Assembly: GCA_036504095.1 (NCBI GenBank) | Contig: DASXVS010000050.1 | Span: forward strand, 1 to 64,000 | DNA: 64,000 bases | Direction: 5' to 3' | Origin: Armatimonadota bacterium | GTDB lineage: Bacteria; Armatimonadota; DTGP01; JAKQQT01 | In this document: in pieces, positions 19,201-27,946 of the stretch | Layout: each line of letters starts with the position of its first letter | How positions within the stretch are numbered: position 1 is the first letter of the stretch | The notes under the pieces: model-generated | Databases searched by the model: none | What the model was told of the DNA's origin: nothing | Seen by the model: the letters and a program-made list of their open reading frames with translations, nothing else | Translations under genes and position numbers: made by a program

Positions 19201-19318
19201 GGACGGCGAGAAAGACGTCATCCTCTACTTGAAGCGCCTCAGTATCCATCACGCGCGGGATTCGTTCCGTTTTCCAGCACACATGGTTCTCAAAACTAGT
19301 GCTTTGTCCATCCGTCAT
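16214..19318 (-). CDS. dpdH: ATPase DpdH
   Basis: This 1034-residue P-loop ATPase has Walker A GWPGSGKS (83-90) followed by HLIRWL, and a plausible Walker B LVLLIEDFARLQG near residue 315. A small cysteine cluster CLRCPHQEVC near 430 may bind zinc. The layout resembles STAND/AAA-like ATPases used as sensors or motors in defence systems. The ATG at 19318 overlaps the dpdG stop as ATGA. Assignment to DpdH comes from the ATPase fold, size and place in the operon. Confidence 0.82.
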   Translation of the reverse strand: MTDGQSTSFENHVCWKTERIPRVMDTEALQVEDDVFLAVHSPMRMRQANVIAGETGGPILTQEGFRSAFLDADKNHVLAMVQGWPGSGKSHLIRWLSVTTPRTADRHIVLVPRANTNLKKVVELILEGMEGATFDALRDRLRQTSNDLSPALARELLLSHLAIAVGPNGPRSGDEQLTGEAAEAREELVEELPALLNDAAFRRPFLAEGSIVDQLARHAVGRTDAERQESRRQFTTTDLALDRWQLNIADLGKKARNVYGSLRSETYRQTVVDWMNRNLDAALRQMLNLGREDVNDLLFQVRETLATQGRELVLLIEDFARLQGIDQPLLEAVLVRPVQGDRRLCVLRTAMAVTPGFYAVLKENVRDRVDLAVNLDLEGVGVHRVITRGDLAAFAARYLNAVRVNQGELKEWAVGSQQAEPPSSPPNACLRCPHQEVCHRTFGNGKEYGVYPFTESALDEMFRRAVESREHADYFSPRVLIDHVLKHVLAHDTEALREGRFPPTALLTHFGRGRMPASKEDQLKRRVPADMLGRYRTVYELWGNPEQLGGVPDGVFRGFGLKPLEDNPGEAPSYSATERDPEPTVVERDKPIHGQREPLPGVKELDAWANGGHLSPDLSKDLRTTLFEATVAYIDWDAEMLAQDAFVGDGRLFKRLCINIQRQSTQVSQATISVILPLAGWDNTQTAIALQGLVQHQLHRHWQFEEGARYQRAYARLLSDISKHVLSQIRDLPTGSGWDPLSSAVELLAIGARLRGRITSTSEPEKQIDSLFAPWEGESIPDFRSPVWKALLRDFVELGDKVSRIVKARASCTKGGALPAQIVDAGPLLSLLKKTVRLALPSTCIPSPLPSEYSDIERLRKKVDDALETAVVQERARYFEWRDTLRRNVSEGTSQTALASAVEKVLHTASGMGVVPALGGMPEPRALIDSAKEFAAIPLGPTLEAMNSLSSTSQLNEWLDILGRDDLHIPMEKTRRFLDLLGRVLTATEDRVIQDIQHTSGGATLGGEEAAIRTGFDTLVDLCSMIAQEDAHAS

Positions 19319-20187
19319 AGCACAGACCCTCCTGTGTAGCGGACGTGCGTGATGCGGTTCGTGCTTCGTCCCTCCCGAAACACCACACCGCCTGCGTCAG
19401 CAAGATGCAGTAACTCCACCTCGGCTCGCTCTTGTAGGGACAAGAACGCGTTGGCCACCGTCGGAGCCAGTGTTTCATCAAATACTGCTGGCTGCTCCCA
19501 GGGCTCATCGCGTCCAAACGACCCGCCTGGTAAAACGGGGCAAAGATCGGCAAGCCTATCACAAAACGGAATGATAGGTAGCGCATCATCGTTGACGCCC
19601 GAGAAAAGGGTCGGCAATAGGGTGCTGATGGTGGTCGACGGATCGGGAACCAGCGCCTTGCCTACGCCGGGAGAACTGTGCTTCCACGCAAAGCCCAAGT
19701 ACACGGCCCAGAATCCAAAATTGCCATAGCGTACGCCGCTCATTAGGCCCATGCGATTATCTCCAGTCTGTTCCCGCAAGGCCTTGTCGAGTCCGTTCTC
19801 CGTCCCCACGATAACAGAGGGCTCCTGCGCCATGAACCATGCAAGCAGTTTGGCCAGGTCATGATTCTCCGCGTTCTCCGGTGAAAAAATCAGCTGTCGT
19901 AGGACCGCACGTAGTCCGTCGGTAGTGAAGTGACCATTGGGAAAAGCGGCTCGGACGGACGGTGTCAACACATACCGGCCCTCAACCAACGTTACGAGAC
20001 CCAGTTTTGCCGCTTCAGTCAACGTCTGCTTAATCATCTCAGGTTCGCTGGAGTCGAGCAACGACGGTGGTGACATCAGAGCGATAAGCCGAGTTCTGTT
20101 TTCGCCTTCAAGGGATGCGGTCAGGAGGTAACGTACCACACCGGCGAGGCGACTCGGTGTGGGAGCTGTGGTATTCAAGACGCTCAA
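19315..20187 (-). CDS. dpdG: Dpd system protein DpdG
   Basis: This 290-residue protein has an N-terminal region reading like a winged helix (MIKQTLTEAAKLGLVTLVEG, then RYVLTPSV), so DNA binding is likely but unproven. The remainder has no motif I recognise. The start appears to be TTG 20187, overlapping the dpdF stop as TTGA. A rare start with perfect stop-start overlap argues for tight translational coupling. DpdG is assigned from its position between the RecQ-like helicase and the DpdH ATPase. Confidence 0.7.
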   Translation of the reverse strand: MSVLNTTAPTPSRLAGVVRYLLTASLEGENRTRLIALMSPPSLLDSSEPEMIKQTLTEAAKLGLVTLVEGRYVLTPSVRAAFPNGHFTTDGLRAVLRQLIFSPENAENHDLAKLLAWFMAQEPSVIVGTENGLDKALREQTGDNRMGLMSGVRYGNFGFWAVYLGFAWKHSSPGVGKALVPDPSTTISTLLPTLFSGVNDDALPIIPFCDRLADLCPVLPGGSFGRDEPWEQPAVFDETLAPTVANAFLSLQERAEVELLHLADAGGVVFREGRSTNRITHVRYTGGSVL

Positions 20188-22730
20188 AGCACTTCCCTTT
20201 CTTCGAACTCCTCCAAATGAAAATGGGGACAGGATAGAAGGTCGCGGAGGAGGCAGTCCGGCTTTTCCGGGTCTCGCGCGTTCTCTGGGAGAACTAGAAT
20301 AGTTGGTGCCCGGCGAGTTTCCGAGGAGCGAAGTGGATACCGTGGGATCACTGCGTTGCTGGCATGGAAAACGACCGTCGGAACGCGAGGTAGATCTAGC
20401 GAATATTCAGTGGCGCAGAAGATGGGGCGCCGGGCCAATTCCGGGCGTTCTTCCAGCAAGCTGTCCCAAATACCCGATGGAGCGACGACACATTGCACAC
20501 CCTCGCCGATACACCATCGGAGCAGTCGTGACATACGTCGACTATGGTGGTCCCGTGATTCTGTAACAGGGTAGAAGAGTCCTAACCAAGGGGTACTCGC
20601 GCAGATCGTGGCAAGGCGTGGGCCGCAAGACTGGCTTGGTGCCCACGGGGGAGGAGGTGTAGGAGGAGAGATGATAACGGTGCCGTTGGCAACCTTGCGG
20701 CAAAACGGACACCCACCGCAACAGAGGGAAACTGAAACTTCGGGCCGCCGGGGTTCACTACGTCGAGCAGGTATATCATATGCCCGCTGCAGTATCTCTC
20801 CGATGCAGCAATGCGGGTGGAGCACGTTTGTCATGAACTCCCATTCCAAGTTACCGCGGCGTTGTGCGTCCTCCCTCAGCGGTTTGACCCTTCGCTCCCA
20901 AGCTTCTTCGCGGAGGTGGTCCGGAGCTAGAACCCGCACAACGCGCCAACGACCTTCAGGCGTTGCTCCTTCCGATTCTGGCGACGGGATCGGCGGTGGA
21001 TCATCGTCCAATTCCAGCATCCCGGCGCGAGACATTAGCGTCAGGGTGCGGATGTTCCAGTCCTCATTCAACTCACTTTGCATGTCGATGTCCTCTACTG
21101 TATACCCCGGTGGGACATCAACCGGCACTCTAAAACGGTCCGGGTCTTCGGTTCTCTCTTTGTTGTCAAACATCTGGGCCCAACGCTGCAGCCCTCGCTC
21201 CAGGCCAATCAAGCGCCTTTGGCCCATGCTGTGCCCGGTCTTGACGTCTTTTCCTGTGTACGCCATTAACGAGATCGATGCGCGGCCATCGCGCCCGCCA
21301 CGCCCGACCTCTTGGTAAAAGCGATCTAGCGTCTCTGGAACGCATGCGTGTACGACCGCACGCACGTCATCTTTGTCCACACCAAGCCCGAACGCTGAGG
21401 TAGCTACCACAATGTCCAGTTTCGCGGCGGCCCACTCGCGGATGATCCGCTCCCGTTCATCGCGATGACTCTTGCCGGTCATCACGGCGAACCGCCGGTA
21501 ACCGGCGCTTGCCAGGAGTTCCCCCCAGCTTTTCGCATCATTCACTCTGGTCGTGTAGAGAATAAGCGGGCGTGGGAGGTGGCGGAGTGCCTCCATCAGC
21601 CGTTCCTGCTTTACGGATTCCGATTGACACGACGCCAGCCAATAGGCCGGCTCTGGGCGCACTTGGGCAGCCGAAACCATGGCGAATGGACCTGGCGTGC
21701 CGAACAGGCCCTCAAGCATGTCAAGCGTCGTTTCGGTGAGTGTTGCAGAGAGCAATGTGGTGGTGAATGGCGAGCCTGCGCACTCGCGTAGTAGACGGCG
21801 GCGAAGTCCTGCCATTTCCTGGAATGGCGAACGGAAATCGTCGCCCCACTGGTCAACCATGTGGGTTTCGTCCACGACAAACGCCCGAATATATCCCTGT
21901 CTGGCCGCCCTGTAGAGAACCGGCTTCAGGCTGCCAATCACACTCTCGGGGGAGGTAAACACAATGCCTTGCGTCCCATCAGCAATTCGTTGCCGAATTC
22001 CGAGATTGCGAAGCTTGCTCTCATCGTCAGAACCGGCGAAATACGCCGTAGGATGAGGAAAGTGCGGCGCCAAGGTCCGAGCTTGGTCGAGGCACAGCGC
22101 GGTGGTGGGAACAACCACCACAACGACTCCTCCCCCATGGCCAGGCATACTTGGTACCAAACTCTGGATGTGCGCGCAAAGGCTCTTCCCGCTGCCTGTT
22201 GGCAGGTTTACGACGAGTGTGGACCCGGGTGGCGCCGAAAGGACAGCGCGCACCGCCTGTCGTTGCCCCGGACTAAGGTAGGTGCTCCGTCCGAGTATCT
22301 GGAGAAACGGATCACCTGTCACTCGCTGGTCTTCGCGTCGCGTTTTCTCTCCACAAGCCGCGGCGTCAAGCCCTTCATCTGGAATGTGACGTAGCCAATC
22401 GGGTCGCCAGGGCCTCGCCCGGAGCTGCAAAAAGCCCGACGCGGTCGCAAACGCATCTACACCGTGGAGTGCCCAAAGGTCCTTGTCTGGCCATCTGTCC
22501 TCAACCGGCACCGTCAAGACAGCTCCGGCACCATGCGGTCGGGTGGATTCGTGGCGGATCACCTGACGAACCAGAGCTGCGCGGTCTGCCGCCGAAGTGC
22601 GCTCAGATCGGAGCGCAGAAAGCAGACGCCGGTAGCATCGTGTTTGGCAAAGGGTCGGGTCCCCAATTTGGTGCCCACTTAAGACATCCCGCACGTAGGA
22701 GAATTCGTCAAGTTGCGTTGTTGGCATCAT
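20184..22730 (-). CDS. dpdF: RecQ-like helicase DpdF
   Basis: This superfamily-2 helicase of about 848 residues shows NLPTGSGKSLCAH (Walker A), FVVDETHMVDQWGDDFR (DEAH-type motif II with the RecQ-like aromatic-rich extension), LLSATLTETT (III), TSAFGLGVDKDDVRAVVH (V) and QEVGRGGRDGRAS (VI). A cysteine cluster (CCGGCPFCR) lies in the C-terminal third. ATG 22730 overlaps the end of dpdE by 23 bases; an upstream in-frame start at 22778 is also possible. The likely role is DNA unwinding in the restriction arm. Confidence 0.85.
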   Translation of the reverse strand: MMPTTQLDEFSYVRDVLSGHQIGDPTLCQTRCYRRLLSALRSERTSAADRAALVRQVIRHESTRPHGAGAVLTVPVEDRWPDKDLWALHGVDAFATASGFLQLRARPWRPDWLRHIPDEGLDAAACGEKTRREDQRVTGDPFLQILGRSTYLSPGQRQAVRAVLSAPPGSTLVVNLPTGSGKSLCAHIQSLVPSMPGHGGGVVVVVVPTTALCLDQARTLAPHFPHPTAYFAGSDDESKLRNLGIRQRIADGTQGIVFTSPESVIGSLKPVLYRAARQGYIRAFVVDETHMVDQWGDDFRSPFQEMAGLRRRLLRECAGSPFTTTLLSATLTETTLDMLEGLFGTPGPFAMVSAAQVRPEPAYWLASCQSESVKQERLMEALRHLPRPLILYTTRVNDAKSWGELLASAGYRRFAVMTGKSHRDERERIIREWAAAKLDIVVATSAFGLGVDKDDVRAVVHACVPETLDRFYQEVGRGGRDGRASISLMAYTGKDVKTGHSMGQRRLIGLERGLQRWAQMFDNKERTEDPDRFRVPVDVPPGYTVEDIDMQSELNEDWNIRTLTLMSRAGMLELDDDPPPIPSPESEGATPEGRWRVVRVLAPDHLREEAWERRVKPLREDAQRRGNLEWEFMTNVLHPHCCIGEILQRAYDIPARRSEPRRPEVSVSLCCGGCPFCRKVANGTVIISPPTPPPPWAPSQSCGPRLATICASTPWLGLFYPVTESRDHHSRRMSRLLRWCIGEGVQCVVAPSGIWDSLLEERPELARRPIFCATEYSLDLPRVPTVVFHASNAVIPRYPLRSSETRRAPTILVLPENARDPEKPDCLLRDLLSCPHFHLEEFEEREVL

Positions 22731-25700
22731 TTTGAAATGGGTTTCGCCCCGACAGGACGACAAGACCGATTGCGTCAACGACGGTCATGGGCCGGCTCAG
22801 CCCCTCGATTAGGGCCGTATATACACTTCGCTCCGATTCGATTCGCTCCTCCTGAGCGCTGAACGTAGCACTCGATATATCACGTTGGAGTCGTATCGCC
22901 TGCCTCAACTGCTCCGTTCGGCGCTCTAGTTCTTGGGATGCTCGTTCGCTAGCCGCACGACACTGGTCCTTGAAGCCGCCGTGATTACGTATGCGAGCTT
23001 CCGCAATGTCGCGCACTTCCACGCATTGCGCTTTCCATCGGTCCGACGAGAGTATTTCATCGACGGCCCAAAGACGGCTTGGGCGAAGGTTGTAATCGCT
23101 ACCACCCTTATCGTGGGCTAGGTAGGGGCGTCGTAAGGCGTTTATTACCACTTCGCGTTGTTCTACACGCATGCTGCTATTGATGAACAGAACCTGGCGG
23201 GAAGGTGGGAACCAGGCGTCCGCTTGTCGCAACAGCGGCTTTTCCGCACTCATGGGCCAGTTCGCGTTGGCCAACGCCTTGCGCAAAGGTACGGGATCCG
23301 CGCTGACAAGATAGTCTACTTCGAAGAACGTGGCTACGAAATCCTCGCCCAAGCCGTTGAGGTGGCGCCACATAGCATAGGCCCGCCCTCTGTCGTCCCA
23401 CTGAACCAACCGGGCGACCGCATCGATGAAAGGGTCACCCAAGCGGAATAACTGGAGATCATGTGACTCGCACGCCAAGGATCGATCAAAGGTTCCGTTT
23501 CCGGGTTGAAGATCCTCCAGGGTTGAGGTCATGGCGGTTGGCAACAACGTGTTAGGGTGACAGTAATAGTGGACGACGGCCCCTTCACGCCCGGCATGGG
23601 GCAACGCGCGCCGCCCGAAGTTCAGTCGGTGGACCAGCCACGCCTCTAAAGCCGCTTGCATCATACGATCCTGCTGGTCCTGAACAATGAGAGTTGGCCA
23701 GGACGCCGTTCCCTCTCGGTTAAAGGCATCGATCTCGTCAAGGGCGGACTGTTCGCGCAATGAGTACCGCTCCTGGTCAATGCCCTCCCGGACTTCGGGT
23801 ATCAGATTGAGAAGGCCCGTCGCCCCCTCCATAAGCGCCATCTCGCGGACCCTTGGCATTACGATATCGCAGTAGAACTGCAGGTCCGCGGCTGATCGCC
23901 GAAAGATACCGAAACCTTGGTCTAGAAGTTGGAACCAGGCATCTTGTAACGAGAGAGCGTGGTCGCTGCCGACGAATACGCGGGCCGGGACGCTCGTATT
24001 GCGCCCAATCCGGTCAAGGCGGCCGATGCGCTGCTCCAGGCGGTTGGGATCCCACGGAAGATCGAAATGGACAAGCAGGTCGGCAAACTGCAGATTGATA
24101 CCTTCCTCGCCGGATCGGTCACACACAAGCGTCGCTGTGCCAGTTGCCGCCTCAAATTCGCGCAAACGCTTGTGGTTTTCCGCGGGAGACGCGTCCCAGG
24201 TATGGGCGAACACCGTGGCGGGACTCGTACCTGCGCGCAACCGGTCCGCAATCTCATGCGCCGCCTGTGTGAAGGAGGTGAAAACCACGCTGGTCCGGTG
24301 CCCGCTTTCACGCGACAACTTGACAGCGCTCACAACGGCATCAACCTGGTCCCAGGCGTCCGGTTCTTGATCAAGCGCATCCAGGAGACTACACAGGAGG
24401 TCATCTTCACCCGGAAACGTCACCGGAAGGGACACATCCTCGGCTGCCCACACCCCCAGAATGTCCTCAAAACGCGCCTGATGGCGTACCGTCGCCCTGC
24501 GGCAGTGAATGGCCTTTTCCAGCAGGTATAGATACGTACCAGAGCACTCGAGCAAACACCGGAAGATGCGAGAAAGGCTCGCTCGGTAGCCAGTGTCATC
24601 GCGTCGGTCCAAAACCGCCGCGGCTGCGCCTTCACGCCACTCCTCCAAGAGGTCCTGGATGCGGGTGCATCTGATATCGACATCGTATTCAGGGGTGACG
24701 GGTGAAGAGCCGTCCTCCGGCGCACGATTTCCGAGGGCCTCCCGCGCTTGACTAGATCGCGAAGTTCGGATCATCCGCCGGAAAACGCGATGGGTTTCGC
24801 ATATGTGAACTCGGACCGAGCGAATGAGCGCGTCCACCCGGTCACGGTCCAGTTCAATCGCGTCGCAACACTCCTGAAGATCGATAGAACGTGCCAGTAC
24901 CCAGTCATCACTCGCGAGGAGGTCCCGTAGTTCTACCAAGGCCAGACGCAACCTGAGCCGGCTCATCCCCTCGTAGAATGCCAGCAGGAACTCGCCGATC
25001 CGCTGGCGATCACAGATGCGCTTCTGGAAGGATGCCACGTCGTCGAGTCTGTAACTCTCGGGTTCGAGCAGATGAAGCATTCCAAGGAAGTCACGCTCGT
25101 GATGAAGGGCAGGAGTTGCCGATAACAGCAGCAAGCGAGGGGCCGCGTGTGATAGGAGGCGGCATTTCTCGTAGAGCCACGCTCGGCGTGGATCCCGAAG
25201 TGCTGCAGCCACGTGTTGAGCTTCATCGATAACTACTAGATCGAATTGACCCAGACTGGCGTCTAGCAACTCGTCTGTGGCCCGAATGACGATCTGGGGG
25301 CTGTCAGGGTTCAGACGGATCTTGTCGCGGAGTTCCGACCGCCATTGCGCTTCCAGTAGTGGCGGTACGATGACTAGAACGCGAGCCTTGGGATCATCCA
25401 AGAGGAGTTGGCGAATGATCACGCCGGCCTCAATCGTCTTCCCGAGTCCGACCTCGTCGGCGAGTAGATACCGTTGAACAGGATCTTCCAGTACTCGCCG
25501 TGTAACTTCCAACTGGTGAGGGTACAGGCGGATGCGGGAGGAAACAACGCCCGTCAAGCCCCTGACGGCCGCCCGCTGTTCGACAAGGGACTGCTGGAAA
25601 GCAGACCGAGCTGAGTGGAAGAACGGTGTCTCGTGAGCCCGGTAGATGAGGGTTTCCACAGGATCGCCGGCAAGTTCCAAACAACGAACGTAAACGCCGG

Positions 25701-26028
25701 TCTCAGGTATCAGTTCACCCTTCTTCTCCGGAAAACTGACTTCGAATTCAATATCCTTCGTCTGCGGGTCGGTTGCCACATCAGTGATTCGGCCCATACG
25801 CCAGTTGCGTTCGTCTCCATCTGCCGGGACATAGCACCGTGTCTGCGCCGTGGGTAGCCCACGGCGCAGAGAGCTTACGGGGACCGTCTCGACATCACGC
25901 CGCGATACCGAGATAAACCACTCAATCGTTGCGATCGAACCATGCGTCGACAGGAGTTTCGCGAATCCCCTCGCGTCTTCCTCAACGGTGACGAAACATC
26001 CAGGACGTAATGTTAGGAACGAGGGCAT
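22708..26028 (-). CDS. dpdE: SNF2-family helicase DpdE
   Basis: This 1106-residue SNF2/RapA-type translocase has Walker A LADEVGLGKTIEAG (190-198 core), motif II VVIDEAQHV (DEAQ at 268-271), LLLSATPAL (III), and the C-terminal helicase lobe with VVFTSFTQAA, DRSGEEGINLQFADLLVHFD and LEQRIGRLDRIGR. The first 130 residues look like a small beta-rich domain. It starts after the 793-bp gap that separates it from dpdB, so it may have its own expression control. It probably scans or remodels DNA lacking 7-deazaguanines. Confidence 0.87.
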   Translation of the reverse strand: MPSFLTLRPGCFVTVEEDARGFAKLLSTHGSIATIEWFISVSRRDVETVPVSSLRRGLPTAQTRCYVPADGDERNWRMGRITDVATDPQTKDIEFEVSFPEKKGELIPETGVYVRCLELAGDPVETLIYRAHETPFFHSARSAFQQSLVEQRAAVRGLTGVVSSRIRLYPHQLEVTRRVLEDPVQRYLLADEVGLGKTIEAGVIIRQLLLDDPKARVLVIVPPLLEAQWRSELRDKIRLNPDSPQIVIRATDELLDASLGQFDLVVIDEAQHVAAALRDPRRAWLYEKCRLLSHAAPRLLLLSATPALHHERDFLGMLHLLEPESYRLDDVASFQKRICDRQRIGEFLLAFYEGMSRLRLRLALVELRDLLASDDWVLARSIDLQECCDAIELDRDRVDALIRSVRVHICETHRVFRRMIRTSRSSQAREALGNRAPEDGSSPVTPEYDVDIRCTRIQDLLEEWREGAAAAVLDRRDDTGYRASLSRIFRCLLECSGTYLYLLEKAIHCRRATVRHQARFEDILGVWAAEDVSLPVTFPGEDDLLCSLLDALDQEPDAWDQVDAVVSAVKLSRESGHRTSVVFTSFTQAAHEIADRLRAGTSPATVFAHTWDASPAENHKRLREFEAATGTATLVCDRSGEEGINLQFADLLVHFDLPWDPNRLEQRIGRLDRIGRNTSVPARVFVGSDHALSLQDAWFQLLDQGFGIFRRSAADLQFYCDIVMPRVREMALMEGATGLLNLIPEVREGIDQERYSLREQSALDEIDAFNREGTASWPTLIVQDQQDRMMQAALEAWLVHRLNFGRRALPHAGREGAVVHYYCHPNTLLPTAMTSTLEDLQPGNGTFDRSLACESHDLQLFRLGDPFIDAVARLVQWDDRGRAYAMWRHLNGLGEDFVATFFEVDYLVSADPVPLRKALANANWPMSAEKPLLRQADAWFPPSRQVLFINSSMRVEQREVVINALRRPYLAHDKGGSDYNLRPSRLWAVDEILSSDRWKAQCVEVRDIAEARIRNHGGFKDQCRAASERASQELERRTEQLRQAIRLQRDISSATFSAQEERIESERSVYTALIEGLSRPMTVVDAIGLVVLSGRNPFQNDANNAT

Positions 26029-26289
26029 AGTTGGGTACTCTGCTGCTGTTGAACGGTAGGAGATGCGGTAGCGACCATCGATTCAGTTGCGTGTCATAGG
26101 CATGGTGCGTTTGGATGGCCTCTGGTGTCAACGGGCCGTTACCGATTGGGGTGTCCGCGAGAGCAAGCGAGGTGACCCTGTTGAACAAGCACCTCGATGC
26201 GAAAAGCTCAGCACGCGGGGAACTTCACGCCGCCCTCTCCGTCACGCGGGGGATTTCCTTTAGGGCATCACCCATTTCGTTCGCGCTAT
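26029..26289. other. Intergenic leader of dpdE, no gene recognised
   Basis: This stretch lies between the hairpin-rich segment and the dpdE ATG. A minus-strand frame of 68 codons (25982-26188) crosses into dpdE in another frame, and I see no family in it. No strong ribosome-binding site or obvious promoter for dpdE stands out. Confidence 0.4.
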
Positions 26290-26730
26290 CACACAACTGT
26301 GAATGAGTTGTAAAGCGGCTTTCGCCGTCACGGCCATTTCACAGGGCAAATAGTGACGCGGTGCCCAGTAGTTCCTTGTCGGTACACTTCGTCGGCACCT
26401 ATCATTCGGTCGATCGGTGCCGGGGCAACCGCGCCATGGGCGGCGAGCAAATGGCTTTTCAACTTTGCCGTAGGCAATTCCCTTTCGGGGCTCTCACGCT
26501 GCCAGGTTGACTGCGTCCGGAGATACTGCTGTTTTCGCCCTAATCACTCCCCGAGAACACACCACACAGGCACTCTCGGCACTTGGCGCACAGGCCATCA
26601 GCCCCGTGTCATCCAAGTGGTCAGGCTAATCAGATTCTTCGAGATGTTCTGAACCAAAGCCCCGTTGCCACGACCGACACCATCGATGTCGGCCTTATGC
26701 TTACTGCCGGATAACATGGCCGACATATGC
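26290..26730 (-). ncRNA. Candidate large structured RNA between dpdB and dpdE
   Basis: Successive perfect stems occur (plus-strand coordinates): TGTCGGCC with GGCCGACA (26687-26725); CACTTGG with CCAAGTG (26580-26619); CCGAGAA with CTCTCGG (26551-26579, one G-T pair); CCC with GGG around a tetraloop (26480-26489); TTGCC with GGCAA (26465-26477); GGTGCC with GGCACC (26360-26399); CGGC with GCCG (26316-26327); CAACT with AGTTG (26294-26310). On the minus strand two loops read GAAA, a stable tetraloop, which favours transcription with the dpd operon. No frame here looks coding. The RNA family is unknown to me; a HEARO/omega-RNA-like relic is one possibility. Confidence 0.6.
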
Positions 26731-26821
26731 AGGCTTGCGACCTTTCTCCGCGCGGATGCTTACAGAGTATTGACCGAGAACCACGCGCCAGGATGCAATG
26801 GGCACTACTCGCGATCCACCG

Positions 26822-27946
26822 TTACTCTTCCGCCAGCGCTGGATCCGGAATCTGCCAATCGTTGTGGTTGCCCTCCAATTGACGCCGGAAATGGTGGGTC
26901 AGTATCCTGACGTCCCGATCAGTGTTCTGAAGTTCATTCCACAGACGTTCTTCTCCGGCAGCGAACCGCCATCGTCCGGAAGTCCACGCACAGTGAGGTC
27001 TCAAGCCGTCCAGCGCCTGGGCGACAAACGGAGGATTCCATGCGGTGTCGAGGCGGCGCTTGGCGTGTAGGTGATCCATCACATAGCCGAGGGCGACGAT
27101 TCCGACCCCGTGGGTGAGGCGACTGCTCTTAGGCGGCAGGTCCCACGCCTCAGGGAAGGCCAAACGCACGCCTTCCCAAAACACAGACACCAGTTCAACC
27201 ATGCAGTCCATCGTGGCGTCTCTCGGCAGGTGATTGTCTTGAAGCGCAAACAACGCACCGTCGCTCAGGCTGTTGAAGACCATTCGGCGGACAGAGTTGT
27301 CTTTGATGATGCCTACGGCACACGTTGGCGTCTTGATTCGCTGGTACAGCGGCGAGGACGGATCACGGTTCAGTCGAGCTGTCAGAGTGGCCGCAATGTG
27401 CTGTTTTGCTAAGGCAGAGGGAAGGTGTCCATCGACTTCAGGAAGCAGTTCGTAGATGAGTCCTGATGGCAGAGGCTTGGTACGGTTTACGAGCACAAAT
27501 TGCTTTCGTTGGTCCGCCACATCTGGGGAATGGAAAGCAGTCACGAAGACAGGGAAATCGCCGTGTGCGCAACTCGCTATGGCCGCCAGTCGTTGCTGAC
27601 CGTCGACAACGAATCCACAGGGCACTTGCCCGTCCCCCGTTTCCGGAATATCGAGAATACCTCCACGTGAGACGCTGCCATTCACGTGTTCGGGTGTGAA
27701 GGCCTCGCGCCCATCAAGGGCGACGATGATCGTATTGGGCAGCACGGCGTTCACATCGTCAAGGTACTTTCTAATTTCTGCAATGTGCGTCACGACTTCC
27801 GGTCGCTGGTAGCCAATCAATTCTTCGGTGGTGCCTCGTCCCACGCGCGAGATATCCGCAACGCGCAGGATCTCCTCGGCCGTCGCCGCGAATGCATACA
27901 CTTCGCGTCCGGATGGTTGTGATATTCGCAGGGCGTCAAACCGCAT
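26822..27946 (-). CDS. dpdB: DpdB, DGQHR-domain partner of the DNA transglycosylase
   Basis: This 374-residue protein has the ParB/sulfiredoxin-like signature VVDGQQRLAAI (DGQQR at 115-119) and downstream FVLVNRTKPLPSGLIYELLP, the usual DGQHR-domain pattern. In the studied Dpd system DpdB is an ATPase needed together with DpdA to insert preQ0 into DNA; DndB of phosphorothioation systems is a relative. It overlaps the dpdA end by 11 bases. After its stop the operon is interrupted by the structured intergenic region. Confidence 0.85.
   Translation of the reverse strand: MRFDALRISQPSGREVYAFAATAEEILRVADISRVGRGTTEELIGYQRPEVVTHIAEIRKYLDDVNAVLPNTIIVALDGREAFTPEHVNGSVSRGGILDIPETGDGQVPCGFVVDGQQRLAAIASCAHGDFPVFVTAFHSPDVADQRKQFVLVNRTKPLPSGLIYELLPEVDGHLPSALAKQHIAATLTARLNRDPSSPLYQRIKTPTCAVGIIKDNSVRRMVFNSLSDGALFALQDNHLPRDATMDCMVELVSVFWEGVRLAFPEAWDLPPKSSRLTHGVGIVALGYVMDHLHAKRRLDTAWNPPFVAQALDGLRPHCAWTSGRWRFAAGEERLWNELQNTDRDVRILTHHFRRQLEGNHNDWQIPDPALAEE

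Noticed and set aside
26029-26821. Group II intron as the source of the hairpins between dpdB and dpdE
   Set aside because: I found neither a domain V-like hairpin nor a reverse-transcriptase frame in the gap.
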